Assembly: GCA_031769625.1 (NCBI GenBank)
Contig: JAUIMM010000534.1
Span: 8,324,001-8,388,000 of the forward strand
Reading direction: 5' to 3'
Length of the DNA stretch: 64,000 nucleotides
From: Taudactylus pleione
Lineage: Eukaryota > Chordata > Amphibia > Anura > Myobatrachidae
Each line of letters opens with the position of its first letter. Position 1 is the stretch's first letter. Positions 48,130-58,330 of this stretch are shown one piece after another. The notes under the pieces were generated by a model, which was not told where the DNA came from, did no database searches, and saw nothing but the letters and a program-made list of their open reading frames with translations. The translations under genes and the position numbers were made by a program.

Positions 48130-48608
48130 AAAAGAAAAAGTGAGAACAAGCGTCGTATAGTGTAGTAGTTTAGGGCATCAATGGCACACTCTGTATAGAA
48201 AATGCGTACCGTATTAACCCACATATAAGAGCATTGGGTTATGTGTATATGAGCCTTCTCTTATTCCACAAGGAGGATTCCTCTCATAATCCAGTGCACA
48301 TCACACTTACTCCAAAGCCATATTAGTAAAATAGATATTGGGCTTAGCTGATAATCGCTGGTCATAGAAAAACGGGGTACACTCTAGTCCTCAACGCGTT
48401 TCGTCCCTTGTAATATCTCTGGACTTCTCCAGTGATGTGCACTGGATTATGAGAGGAATTCTCCTTGTGGAATAAGAGAAGGCTCATATACACATAACCC
48501 AATGCTCTTATATGTGGGTTAATACGGTACGCATTTTCTATACAGAGTGTGCCATTGATGCCCTAAACTACTACACTATACGGCGCTTGTTCTCACTTTT
48601 TCTTTTAC
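48130..48608. repeat. Long inverted repeat (about 180-bp arms) with AACGCGTTTC centre
   Basis: The arms 48130-48310 and 48430-48608 are near-perfect complements (AGTGAGAACAAGCG... and its reverse). The 120-bp centre carries CAACGCGTTTCGTCC, the same word as in the PLE termini, so this may be the terminal pair of a second PLE family or a part of this one. Confidence 0.75.
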
Positions 48609-48688
48609 ATGTTATTAGAATCATCCGACAAGTGATTTATTGGAGAATATTAAGCTGCCACTGTGAAGACAGGATTATAGTGAACTAA

Positions 48689-49239
48689 GGGCCTGATTCA
48701 GAGCTGAATGCTCTGACCAGAGCGCTCGCTCTGAATCAGGGCCCTCCTCCCTGAAAATGGAGCGGCCTCCTGGCCGCTCGCATAGCTGTGGGTAACCACC
48801 CACAGCATATGCGAGCGTCCATGATGATGGTCGCGATGGTCTTGACCATCGCGACCATCGGGCTTGCGACGGAGACCCTGCGGTAGGGTCTCGCTTCCGC
48901 AAGCCCTGGAGTGATTTTGGCTCTATCAGAGCCAAAATCACTCCCACTGACATCACTAGTGATGTCAGTGGGGCCGGCTTCAGACGGTAAGCGTTCCCAT
49001 GGGAACGCTTCCGTCTGGCAGGCACGCCCCCGGCACGCCCACCAAAGGGGGCGTGCTGTCAATCAACATCGACAGCACGTCCCCTTTGGTGCGAGACCCG
49101 GAGCGATGGAGAGCCCGTCGCTCGCCGGGTCTCGCGCATGCGCACGACGGAGCTCCCTCCATCGTGCGCATGCGCAGTGGGGGAACATCGACCCGCTTGC
49201 GAGCGTCCTGCCGCTCGCGAGCGGGTCTGAATGAGCCCC
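48689..49239. mobile_element. Multi-hairpin Harbinger-like MITE, complete, nested in PLE
   Basis: 551 bp flanked by TAA (48686-48688 and 49240-49242). Successive hairpins include GTGGGTAACCACCCAC (48789-48804), 16-bp perfect arms at 48826-48841 and 48844-48859, GAGTGATTTTGGCTCT with its complement, CACTGACATCAC/GTGATGTCAGTG, GCGTTCCCATGGGAACGC, and four more to the right end. It is younger than the PLE because it interrupts it. Confidence 0.92.
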
Positions 49240-49454
49240 TAAGACTGAAAGTACATTCACATACAAATACAGGGATTTGAGCGCTACCTCAGTACCATTT
49301 CATAGCCTAATGATATTTATGTATTTTTCTTTTATGTATCATTATCCATTTAGAGGTTTCATTATGTAATAGAAAATGAATGACTATGAAAGTTATTTGG
49401 TATGAACCAATAAGAATCTTAGGGAGGGTATAAGAAGGATCTCAGTCCACCGGA

Positions 49455-49974
49455 TGATTACACCATGAAAAAGACTCAAGTATGGAGTTGAAACGCGTTG
49501 GTGATATTCTCACAAGGCTACAATCCAGGAGGTGGGAACTGTTTCAGAGGCACTGGAGTTTGCTGAGGTACCACAGATTCCTGTTCCCAGGAAGTATTAT
49601 ATAAGCGACTTTAGGTGTATTCTGTATACCCACACCATCTGGTACGCCTTGAACTCTTTTACGTTATGGTGGATTATTAATATATATGTTTTATATGATT
49701 GAATCTTATTAAAAAGGTATTACACTATGATAGTCCTTCTCCCTCTCTCTTTTATATGACCTGACGTAACCTATGGGAGTATGAAGACCATTCTACAATT
49801 TAAACCCTTGTTGGATTTTGAGGAAAACCTCGCCTTCTTTGTAACTTGACTTTCCAATATATTGGACTAATAACTTTTACCCCGGACCCTCATCCAGTAA
49901 CTATTTAGTACTTTATTTACTGTGATTTCCGTGTATCTGAATTGCGCTTGGGTGACTACTGTTTTTTTAGTCTG
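49455..49974 (+). repeat. PLE 3' terminal repeat (pLTR)
   Basis: About 500 bp, the reverse complement of 43360-43858. It starts near CACCATGAAAAAGACTC and contains GAGTTGAAACGCGTTGGTG. It is truncated on the right compared with the 5' copy. Confidence 0.85.
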
Positions 49975-50640
49975 AGCTATATGCCGTATCACTTCATCAC
50001 TTCACTAATATGGGGTGGTCTAATTGGTGAAGGGGCATGTGGGGTGTCCGATGGCATAGGGGAAGTCTGTTTGGCACATAAGGGGCATGTGGGGTACAGT
50101 AGCATCACTATTCATGCAAGGTTTTATCGTTCACCTTTATTACTGTGAATTGTGTTGTTTCTTTTTCTTTATTTCCTTCTTTTAATGTCTACTAAGATTT
50201 ACTCACATTTTTTCATTCTCATATTTATCTGTTTGAAATTCAATATACACGCCTTTTTATATTTCTTGGTTCCCCTGTGATGGTATTTACTACAGTGGTA
50301 AGACATTTATTTTATCCTTTTCTCATACTGCTGGGCCTAGTTTTTATTTGCTCTCTTTCGTAATTTCACAGTCTCAACTGTTATCCAGTTGTCCTGTTAA
50401 CAAAATGTATGCAGTATATTCAATGTTCGTAATTACCTGCATATTTGTTTTCTGTTCTCCTTATGCTTTGTCCCTCTCTCTTGCTGTTCTTAATTCCTCC
50501 CCCTTTTAGTTTTACCCTTGTTCATTCCTGGCCAACCCCCCTTCCCCCTTATCCTCTCCCTAGAATCTGTCCTCACAGCCGTTCTTGGTTTCCGTTATAC
50601 AGTAGATGTTGTAACAATTACTAAATGCATTTCTTAATAT
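49975..50640. other. Intronic pyrimidine-rich sequence, possibly LINE 5' part
   Basis: T- and C-rich sequence with no frame. It precedes the repeat that splits the L1-like fragment and might be its upstream part, but no protein similarity supports this. Confidence 0.3.
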
Positions 50641-50644
50641 CAGA

Positions 50645-52770
50645 GCAGGTCCTAACCAGTTTGATGCCCAAGGCAAGATTTTGGCTGGTGCACCATAGCA
50701 CCACCGCTAGTTCGGCCTTTGACCCAGCACCCCTCTCCCAGCACAGCACCCATCACCCAGCAGCATAGATCACAGCAGCAGCCAGCAACACCCATCACCC
50801 CTCACCCACAGCAATCCTCATCCACAGAGCTGTAACTAGGCATTTTGTTGCCCTGTGCCAGCAAGAGAATTGGCGCCACAATAGAACCCTTAATTCAAAT
50901 TACGCAACACAGTAGTGCAACCTTATTCACAATATATCACAGGATAATGACCCTTATTGACATTACATCACACAGTAGTGTCCCTTATTCACATTACACA
51001 ACACAGTGTCCCTTATTCATGTTACACCACACAGTAGTACCCCTTTACCTTATACTTGTTATGCCTCACAGTAGTGCCTCTTATTCACGTTACGTTACAC
51101 AGTAGTGTCCGTTATTCACATTACACCACACCATATTGCTCCTTATTCACATTACACCACACAGAAGTGCTCTTTATACACATTATGCCACACAGCAGTG
51201 CACCTTCTACACATAATGCCATACAGTAGTACCGCCCCTTTTACACATAATGCCACACAGTAATGCCCCTTACAAATTATGACCCACATTAGTAATGCAC
51301 TTATACATATAATGCCACACAGTAGTAGAACCCCATATGCAAACAATGACACACTTTATGGGCTCGATTCAGACCTGCTCGCTAGATGCGTACGCTCACT
51401 CCAAGCGTATGCAAATTCGACTAAGTGATGGGAAAGCAGGCAATCGCATGGCAAGGCATAAGCACGCCCACTTGCGCACGTCATCTCCAGGAAGTGTATG
51501 CAACCATCGGATGCATTTGCAGCGCTTGAGGTTGACTATACCCTACCGTAAGCACTGCGAGCACTTCACTGTAAAATCCAATCAGGTGACGTGTACTATG
51601 ACGCTGCCTGTTAATTATACACGCCTCTGAAACGGCGTTAAGATGCTCAGGCACGCTTTCGTACCTCCACTCCCCCGTTTCTAGTGGCCTGCCCCTGCTA
51701 CCACCCACAAACGGCTTGACTTGTCACTCATTCAGCTGGGCTGTCTATGCTCGGCGAGTGTACGCTTCCCGATCACTCGGACTAGTTCACGCATGCGCAC
51801 TGCGATGCATACGCATGCACACAATGCGAACCATCATCAGCTACGAGCGAATGCTTCCTAGCGAGCGGGTCTGAATCAGGTCCTATGCCCTACATTAGTA
51901 ATGCACTTATACACATAATACCACACAGTAATGTCCCTTACACATTATGACCCACATTAGTAATGCACTTAAACACATAATGCCACACAGTAGTAGCACC
52001 CCTTGTACACATAATGCCACACAGTAATGCCCCTTATACACATAATGCCACACAGTAATGTCCCTTACACATTATGACCCACATTAGTAATGCACTTAAA
52101 TACATAATGCCACACAGTAGTAGCGCCCCTTATACACATAATGCCACACAGTAGTAGCGCCCCTTATACACATAATGCCACAGAGTAGTAGCGCCCCTTA
52201 TACACATGCCACACAGTAATGCCCCTTAAACATTATGCCCCACATTAGTAATGCACTTTTATACATAATGTCACACTTTAATACTCCTTACACATTATGC
52301 CCCATACTATTACATCCCAACCTCCCCACACCCCCTGCACAGCACTCACCCTGCCAATAAAACTCTGACCTCTTCACCTCAGCCTGCCTGGATATTGAAG
52401 CCGCCATGCTTGCGCTCCTCACTCTATGCTCAGCCCGGCGCTGTGTGTATCCTTGCAGACAGGCTCAGCCTGCTGGACTCCGCAAAGGCCCATGGGAGGA
52501 GGAGCTGCTGCAGCACGGCATGCGCTGCAGCCCTCCTCCAGTGGCAATTTTTGTCACTGCCGGCTGCCCCCACTGTCTCTGGTTCCCTTTCCCTGTGCTG
52601 CCAGCTGTATGAGGTGCCGTCCGATCGGAGCTGAGAGCTTTGATCGTGGTAGGGCAGCCCCGTTCGCCCGTCCCTATCCCGCTGCTTCCCGCTGTAATGC
52701 TGACAGGCCCTAGGCTTGGATTTCATGTCCCTAGGCATTTGCCTAGTTTGCCGATGCCTAGGGCCGGGTA
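50645..52770. repeat. Composite hAT-like repeat with minisatellite (array split by a MITE)
   Basis: A left part (50645-50870, with CAGAGCTGTAACTAGG at 50826) leads into head-to-tail units of about 27-33 bp, CATAATGCCACACAGTAGTA plus GCGCCCCTTATACA, at 50880-51356 and 51887-52310. A GC-rich right part ends with CTAGGGCCGGG near 52770. The array is interrupted by the MITE 51360-51883. Confidence 0.7.
51360..51883. mobile_element. Harbinger-like MITE inside minisatellite
   Basis: 524 bp flanked by TAT on both sides (51357-51359 and 51884-51886). The termini are GGGCTCGATTCAGACCTGCT and AGCGGGTCTGAATCAGGTCC. Confidence 0.88.
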
Positions 52771-52937
52771 TTTTTAATATGCTCTTCATTTTATTTAATT
52801 TCAGATTATACTGTACCCCAATTAAAAATCGGCTCATGGAACGTCAGGGGAATTAATTCCCAGGCTAAGAGGAAGAAAATCTTGATTTAGTTAAAAAAAT
52901 GGATATGGATTTAAGAAACACACTTACTAGATACTGA

Positions 52938-53440
52938 GGGCCTCATTCAGTACGGACTGCAATTGTGATTGCATCTGCGAAATTGCATGCAGCGCAGCTG
53001 AGAAAATATGTTAATTCATGCCAAAGGTCAGCCAGCATAGAGACGCCCACTACTGCCCTCTCATATCTGTTCAACTTCGCACTTCTGCGTATACATCAGT
53101 ACCATTGATGCACATCGGCCTGTCATGCACATTTACAGCAGGTCTGACCAGCCGCAGAAACTGACTCGTTGCACGCAGAGAGCTCTCATTGTGCATATGC
53201 AATAGCAGTGGCTAATTTATGCACGCCCATGAAACGGCATTCAAACGGACAGGCGCGCTTGCGTTTCTCCGACCACTCCCCCGCCACCACCACCAAACGC
53301 TGACAGCCTCTCACTCATTTTGCGATGGATTCCTTTGTGCGTCTGTAATCACAATGCGATCGCTTGTATGCACGCGCAACGGCAAACAATCGATCGGCTG
53401 CGTGCGTAATCGCTATTGCATATGCTGCTGAATCTGGCCC
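52938..53440. mobile_element. Harbinger-like MITE in LINE
   Basis: 503 bp with termini GGGCCTCATTCAG and CTGAATCTGGCCC, flanked by TGA (52935-52937 and 53441-53443). Confidence 0.87.
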
Positions 53441-53720
53441 TGAGATCTCTATATTCATTTGTTACATTTGAAGGTGGTTGTTTAGGTGCCTTACTCCTCT
53501 AAATCCCACGGTGTGGTAATTTTGGCTCAAAGGCACCTCCATTTGGAAAATACATCCTCATATATTGACCCTGGTGGTCGGTTTCTGATAACTGAGCTAC
53601 GTATTAATCATATTCCATATGAAGATTGTAATATTATGTTTTCTCTTATCTAAATTGCTTGTACATACCTAATCTTTAATAGTCTGTGGTGACTTTAACC
53701 TGACCCGGGCTAAGAACTCA

Positions 53721-54294
53721 GGCGGCGATTCAGACCCGCTTGCTAAGCTGCGATCACACGCTATGGAGATAGTCGCTCGCCTGCGCATGCGTCGCAGTGC
53801 GAGTGCGTGAGCCAGTCACTGCGATCAGGAATCGTGCGCTCGTAGTACACAGACTGAGCGCTACTTTGAGTGACAGTGCCATTTGTGGGTGGTAACAGGG
53901 AAAGGTCCTGGAAAACGGGGGAGTAGATGTGTGAACGCAGGCTTGTCTGAGCATCAAAATGGCGTTCTTTGGGTGTGCATAATTAGCATGGAAGCGTCAT
54001 TGTAGATGTCACCTGGTTGTATTTCAGCCTGCAGTGATCGCAGTGCTTGTGGCGGGGTAGGGTCTACCTCAAGGGCTGCGAGCAGCTCCGATGGCTCTCG
54101 ATGTTACTGATTAATCATACACTTCCTGGAGATGACGTGTGCTAAGAAAGAAAAGTGGGCGTCATTACACCGGCGTGCGATCACTCCGCCGTTGCTCTCT
54201 ATAAGACATAGAGGGCGTCCTTAAGCCTGGCCGTTCGATCGCGGAATTTGCATATCTGGCCCCTGTCGGCTGCGAAAGGGTCTGAATGAGCTCC
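53721..54294. mobile_element. Harbinger-like MITE in LINE
   Basis: Termini GGCGGCGATTCAGACC and GGGTCTGAATGAGCTCC, flanked by TCA on the left and TCT on the right, an imperfect 3-bp duplication. Most of it is duplicated at 57118-57670. Confidence 0.8.
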
Positions 54295-54592
54295 TCTATC
54301 CACCAACCTAAACAAGGTGTTCCCTATCTCTCCCGTCAGTTACAGTACAAACAGGTGTTTGGCGTGCTCGTCACCTTACAAAGCAGGAATTTACGTGCCT
54401 TTCAGCTGCCCGTGGCACTCTATCTAGGATCGATTATATCTTAAATTCTGTTTCCCTATTTTCCAAAATGATGGGTCCTTCCAACATAATTCTGTGTGAT
54501 CACTGCACAAAATATTATTAATTTAAAAATTGTATGCACTTGTTCATTTGAAAAAATCTAATCTGTGTTAAAATAAGTAATAATGAACTTAC

Positions 54593-54859
54593 TTGTTGTA
54601 TTTTGTGTTTCCTGAACTGCTTCGCTCCGCACTCCATCTGAGGTCACAGTGTAGATGGTGAATTTGTAGTTTACTCCTGGTGACAGTCCAGTCACCTGTA
54701 CATAGTTGGTTGTTATATTGGTGATATTAACATTGTCTGGCTGCCATAACACTGTGTAGGTGTATGATTTGCTATTAGTATTGTTAGGGATCCTCCAATT
54801 AAGATTTACACTATTCACCCCTACAGCAGAGGCATGGAAGTCAGAGACACTGGATGGCT
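54593..54859 (-). CDS. ptprh: Receptor PTP exon: FN3 domain (duplicate copy 1)
   Basis: The exon is 267 nt with a TTAG acceptor and GTAAGT donor and phase 1 introns. It is the near-identical partner of the exon at 57976-58242; the only coding difference is Arg (AGG) in place of Met (ATG) in the LNWxIP motif. The frame joins the upstream exon through a Lys codon and the downstream exon through an Arg codon. Splicing of both copies would give two consecutive, almost identical FN3 domains. Confidence 0.88.
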
Positions 54860-55029
54860 CTAAGGAGACAAAAATACAGGATTTTAAAAATATATTCCAG
54901 TATATATTTACACTACAAAGTAAAAACAGTCATATACATAATGGGCCTGATTCCCAGATTTACGCTACTGAAATCGTAACTGCATTCTCTCAAGGATCGC
55001 AGTTGCTAAAATAAGCTAATGCCTTCCAA

Positions 55030-55400
55030 ATGGGATACGGTCCAAAAAAAAAAATCAGGATTCCGGTGGTCACAATGCCGCGCGAAAACCCGACACCTGT
55101 CAGAATCACGGTGCCGGCATCCCAAAGGTAGATAGCGGGGTTAAGGGGAGGGTTAATGTTTAGGCACTAAGGGGAGGGTTTGGCACTAAGGGGGGAGGGT
55201 TAGGTTTATTATGCGGGGAGGGGGGAGGTTAGGTTTAGGCACTAGGGGGCAGGTTAGGTTTAGGGTTCGGGGGGGCAGGGTTAGGGAGATGGGTAGGGTT
55301 AAGATATTGACTGACAAGTGTCGGTATCCTAACCCTGTCAGGATGCTGGCATCAGGATTTTGACTGCCGGGATCCCGAGTGCCGGCATCCTGTACTCAAC
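55030..55400. repeat. Telomere-like GGTTAGG-rich repeat (copy 4)
   Basis: GGTTAGGTTTAGG-type words with G runs, flanked by GCCGGCATCC words in both senses. It is the reverse orientation of the copies at 1676, 9315 and 40035, and is repeated at 58440-58800. Confidence 0.65.
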
Positions 55401-55517
55401 CCTTCGAAAGCATAGGCGATCATAAGGACGCCCACTGCTGCCTTCTCATATCCGTCCAATGACGTACAACAGCATAAACATCGGTACCATCAACGCACAT
55501 CTGGTAGTCATGCAGCA

Positions 55518-56513
55518 CAGTGGCGGAACTAGAGAGTGGTGGGCCCAGGTGCAAGAATATGCTTTGGGCCCCCCTATGCAGTGCCCCCAGTTGTGGCCCC
55601 ATATACAGTGCCCCTGTAGTGCCCCATATACAGTGCCCCCAGTAGTGGTCCCCTATGCAGTGCCCCTTATACAGTGCCCCCAGAAGTGGTCCCCCTATGC
55701 ATTGCCCCAGTAGTAGTCCCCCTATGTATTGCCCCCAGTAGTATTCCCCCTATGCATTGCCCCCAGTAGTAGTCCCCCTATGCATTGCCCCCAGTAGTTT
55801 TCCCCCTATGCATTGCCCCCAGTAGTAGTCCCCCTATGTATTGCCCCCAGTAGTGGTCCCCCCTATGCAGTGCCCCCTGTAGTAGTCCTTCCTATACAGT
55901 GCCCCCAGTAGTGGTCCCCCCTATGCAGTGCCCCAAGTAGTAGTCCCCCCCATGCATTGCCCCTAGTAAAGCCCCCCCTATACAGTGCCCCCAGTAGCGG
56001 ACCTCCATACAGTGCCCCCAGTAGCAGCCCTTACATACAGTGCCCCCAGTAGCAGCCCCCCTATATAGTGCCCCCTGTAGCGCCCCCCTATGCAGTGCAA
56101 GTGTCCCTAACACACACACACACACACAAAAAGACACAACTTACCTGAATCCCTGCTCCTGACGTGACCGCCGCTGTCCACTCCGAGTTCCGGCCTGCTC
56201 TTCTCCTGCATTATGGGAGAAACGTCATGACGTCTCTCCCATCACCCACTGCGGGGGGGGGGCTGGAAGGCGGAGCTCATGAGTGAGCTCCAGCCGGCTA
56301 GCTCTGTGGATACAGCAGCCAATAAGAGTGTCTAACTCTCATTCGATGGCGGATGTGTGTTTGTTACTGTGTAATGTAGACTGTGCTCACTGCGGTCTAC
56401 ACTACACTAGCGGTGGGGACACTAGCGGCAGGGGCAGCGGCGGCTTTGGGCACCTGCACCACATAGTGCCCCAGTGTAAGCCACCAGCTGCACCGCCACT
56501 AGTTCCGCCACTG
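55518..56513. mobile_element. hAT-like element with internal minisatellite
   Basis: The termini CAGTGGCGGAACTAG and CTAGTTCCGCCACTG are perfect inverted repeats, flanked by ATGCAGCA and ACGCAGCA (55510-55517 and 56514-56521; 8 bp, one mismatch). The array 55560-56095 has units of about 27 bp, CCCCCTATGCAGTGCCCCCA plus GTAGT. CA repeats follow at 56110. Confidence 0.88.
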
Positions 56514-57975
56514 ACGCAGCATGTAAGTGAAGTCTGACTAGCCACAAACACTGCAGCTCTTCTGACACCCCAAAAGCTCTCATACTGTGAAGGAGATGGC
56601 AATGGCTAATTTATGCACGCCCATGAAATGGCGTTTAAACAGTCAGACACGCCTGCATTTTTCTAAACACTCCCCTTTTACCACCCCCAAACGATGACTA
56701 CCTGTCACTCACTTTCCTGTGTACGAGCGTAATCGCAATGCAATAGCTGCGCATGCAAAGTGTGGCTTTCGCGCAGGCTAAATGGCAAGCAATCCTCCAT
56801 CTGTGTAAATATCAGCTTTGCAAATATCTCTGAATCAGGCCCAATGTCTGAGTGCAGGGCAGCATTGAGGTCTGTGAGTGCCCTTGCTTGCCAGTCTTAA
56901 TAGTCTTCTCCTCGACTTTTGGTAACAGTAGATGTTGTGGTTTAAAGGAACATTCACATGGAAACCTTAAAGTTTAAATGAACTGTTCTTTCTTAATGAA
57001 GACCAGGGAACTGCAGAGTTGTATTGCAGCATCGCCAAGGAACAATAATTTAAAATATTTTATCCATGTTTTAATAGATAGTTCTCATAGTTATCGGTCT
57101 ATATGATGGTGTTTGCTAAGAACTCGATCGCACGCTATGGTGATAGTCGCCAGTCTGCGCATGCGTCACAGTGCGAGTGCGCTAGCCAGTCACTGCGATC
57201 GGGAATCATGCGCTCGTTGTACACAGACTGAGCGCTACTTTTAGTGACAGTGCCATTTGTGGGTGGTAACAGGGGAAGGCGCTGGAAAACGGGGGAGTAG
57301 ATGTGTGAACGCAGGCGTGTCTGAGCGTCAAAATGGCGTTCTTTGGGTGTGCATAATTAGCATGGAAGCGTCATTGTACATGTCACCTGGTTGTATTTCA
57401 GCCTGCAGTGATCGCAGTGCTTGTGGCGGGGTAGGGTCTACCTCAAGGGCTGCGAGCAGCTCCGATGGTTCTCGATGTTACTGATTAATCATACACTTCC
57501 TGGAGATGACGTGTGCTAAGTTAGAAAAGTGGGCGTCTTTACACTGGCGTGCGTTCACTCTGCCGTCGTTCTCCATAAGACATAGAGGGCGTCCTTAAGC
57601 CTGGCCGTTCGATCGCGGAATTTGCATACCCGGCCCCTGTCGGCTGCGAAAGGGTCTGAATGAGCTCCTCTATCCACCGACCTAAACAAGGTGTTCCCTA
57701 TCTCTCCCGTCAGTTACAGTACAAACAGGTGTTTGGCGTGCTCGTCACCTTACAAAGCAGGAGTTTACGCGCCTTTCAGCTGCCCGTGGCACTCTATCTA
57801 GGATCGATTGTATCTTAAATTCTGTTTCCCTATTTTCCAAAGGGTCCTTCCAACATAATTCTGTGTAATCACTGCACAATACTGAAAATGTAATATATTA
57901 TTAATTTAAAAATTGTATGCACTTATTCATTTGAAAAAATCTAATCTGTGTTAAAATAAGTAGTAATGAACTTAC

Positions 57976-58242
57976 TTGTTGTATTTTGTGTTTCCTGAAC
58001 TGCTTCGCTCCGCACTCCATCTGAGGTCACAGTGTAGATGGTGAATTTGTAGTTTACTCCTGGTGACAGTCCAGTCACCTGTACATAGTTGGTTGTTATA
58101 TTGGTGATATTAACATTGTCTGGCTGCCATAACACTGTGTAGGTGTATGATTTGCTATTAGTATTGTTAGGGATCATCCAATTAAGATTTACACTATTCA
58201 CCCCTACAGCAGAGGCATGGAAGTCAGAGACACTGGATGGCT
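57976..58242 (-). CDS. ptprh: Receptor PTP exon: FN3 domain (duplicate copy 2, most 5' exon seen)
   Basis: The exon is 267 nt (89 codons). The acceptor is TTAG at 58243-58246 and the donor GTAAGT at 57970-57975; both flanking introns are phase 1. It encodes one FN3 domain beginning PSSVSDFHAS, with the B-strand Trp in VNLNWMIP, the core YTYTVLW, the TGLSPGVNYKFTIYTV hallmark and several N-glycosylation sequons (NVT/NIT type). It matches the exon at 54593-54859 at 266 of 267 bases. The one difference (58176 versus 54793) changes Met here to Arg there. The exon lies in the right-hand copy of a 3.4 kb tandem duplication. Confidence 0.88.
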
Positions 58243-58330
58243 CTAAGGAGACAAAAATACAGGATTTTAAAAATATATTCCAGTATATATTTACACTCCA
58301 ACGGAAAGTAAAAACAGTCATATACATAAT

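Larger units (their letters stand above)
43262..49974 (+). mobile_element. Penelope-like element (PLE) with inverted 5' terminus, nested insertion
   Basis: Order: an inverted terminal repeat (pLTR) at 43262-43858; a short direct pLTR tail at 43859-44012 that is the complement of 43267-43423; an upstream ORF at 44126-44917; RT plus GIY-YIG endonuclease at 45069-47417; a 3' untranslated part with internal repeats; a multi-hairpin MITE inserted at 48689-49239; and the 3' pLTR at 49455-49974 that is the reverse complement of the 5' one. A mixed inverted/direct arrangement of termini is characteristic of PLEs. The RT frame is broken, so the copy is inactive. Confidence 0.88.
52810..54510 (+). pseudogene. 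L1-like LINE endonuclease fragment, split by two MITEs
   Basis: Three plus-strand pieces follow the order of an L1 AP endonuclease. The first is LKIGSWNVRGINSQAKRKKI at about 52825-52890. The second is SHGVVILAQRHL through VCGDFNLTRAKN at 53500-53717. The third is TGVWRARHLTKQEF and GTLSRIDYIL at 54350-54450. The MITEs 52938-53440 and 53721-54294 lie exactly in the gaps. Stops show it is dead. Confidence 0.8.
54943..56842. mobile_element. Harbinger-like MITE carrying two nested repeats (copy 1)
   Basis: The ends GGGCCTGATTC and CTGAATCAGGCCC are flanked by AAT (54940-54942 and 56843-56845). Inside lie a G-rich TTAGGG-like repeat (55030-55400) and a complete hAT element (55518-56513). The duplicated copy is 58331-60175. 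Confidence 0.82.
53740..57117. repeat. Tandem segmental duplication, copy 1 (about 3.4 kb)
   Basis: It contains most of a MITE, the end of the LINE fragment, one FN3 exon, a composite MITE/hAT element and unique intron sequence, in the same order as 57118-60449. The offset is 3374-3383 bp. The junction to copy 2 shares TTGCT with both outer ends. Confidence 0.93.
4489..58242 (-). other. ptprh: Receptor-type protein tyrosine phosphatase gene, R3 group, PTPRH-like (3' part, 16 exons)
   Basis: This is the only host gene I can support. It encodes a type I membrane protein that removes phosphate from phosphotyrosine in cytoplasmic proteins. From N to C terminus the visible part has six FN3 domains rich in N-x-S/T sequons, a transmembrane helix, a basic juxtamembrane stretch and one PTP domain. 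Sixteen exons join in frame with GT-AG introns. FN3 exons are flanked by phase 1 introns, so whole domains can be added or lost. The single PTP domain and the tail motif LIYENA favour the R3 group (PTPRB, PTPRH, PTPRJ, PTPRO), and the RTGTLIALD stretch and LIYEN tail most resemble PTPRH. The 5' end, signal peptide and promoter are outside the window. The 3' UTR end is not fixed; AATAAA on the minus strand at 2803-2808 and 2689-2694 are the nearest candidates I saw. The family call is firm, the exact paralogue less so. Confidence 0.88.

Noticed and set aside
48675..49280. Several frames of about 100 codons
   Set aside because: They are confined to a MITE with a TAA target duplication; the protein sequences recur in the other MITE copies.
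50880..52310. CRISPR-like array
   Set aside because: The repeats are degenerate and directly adjoining with no unique spacers, in a vertebrate genome.
54760..55014. Plus-strand frame opposite the FN3 exon
   Set aside because: It is the antisense shadow of the exon; the minus strand has the FN3 motifs and splice sites.
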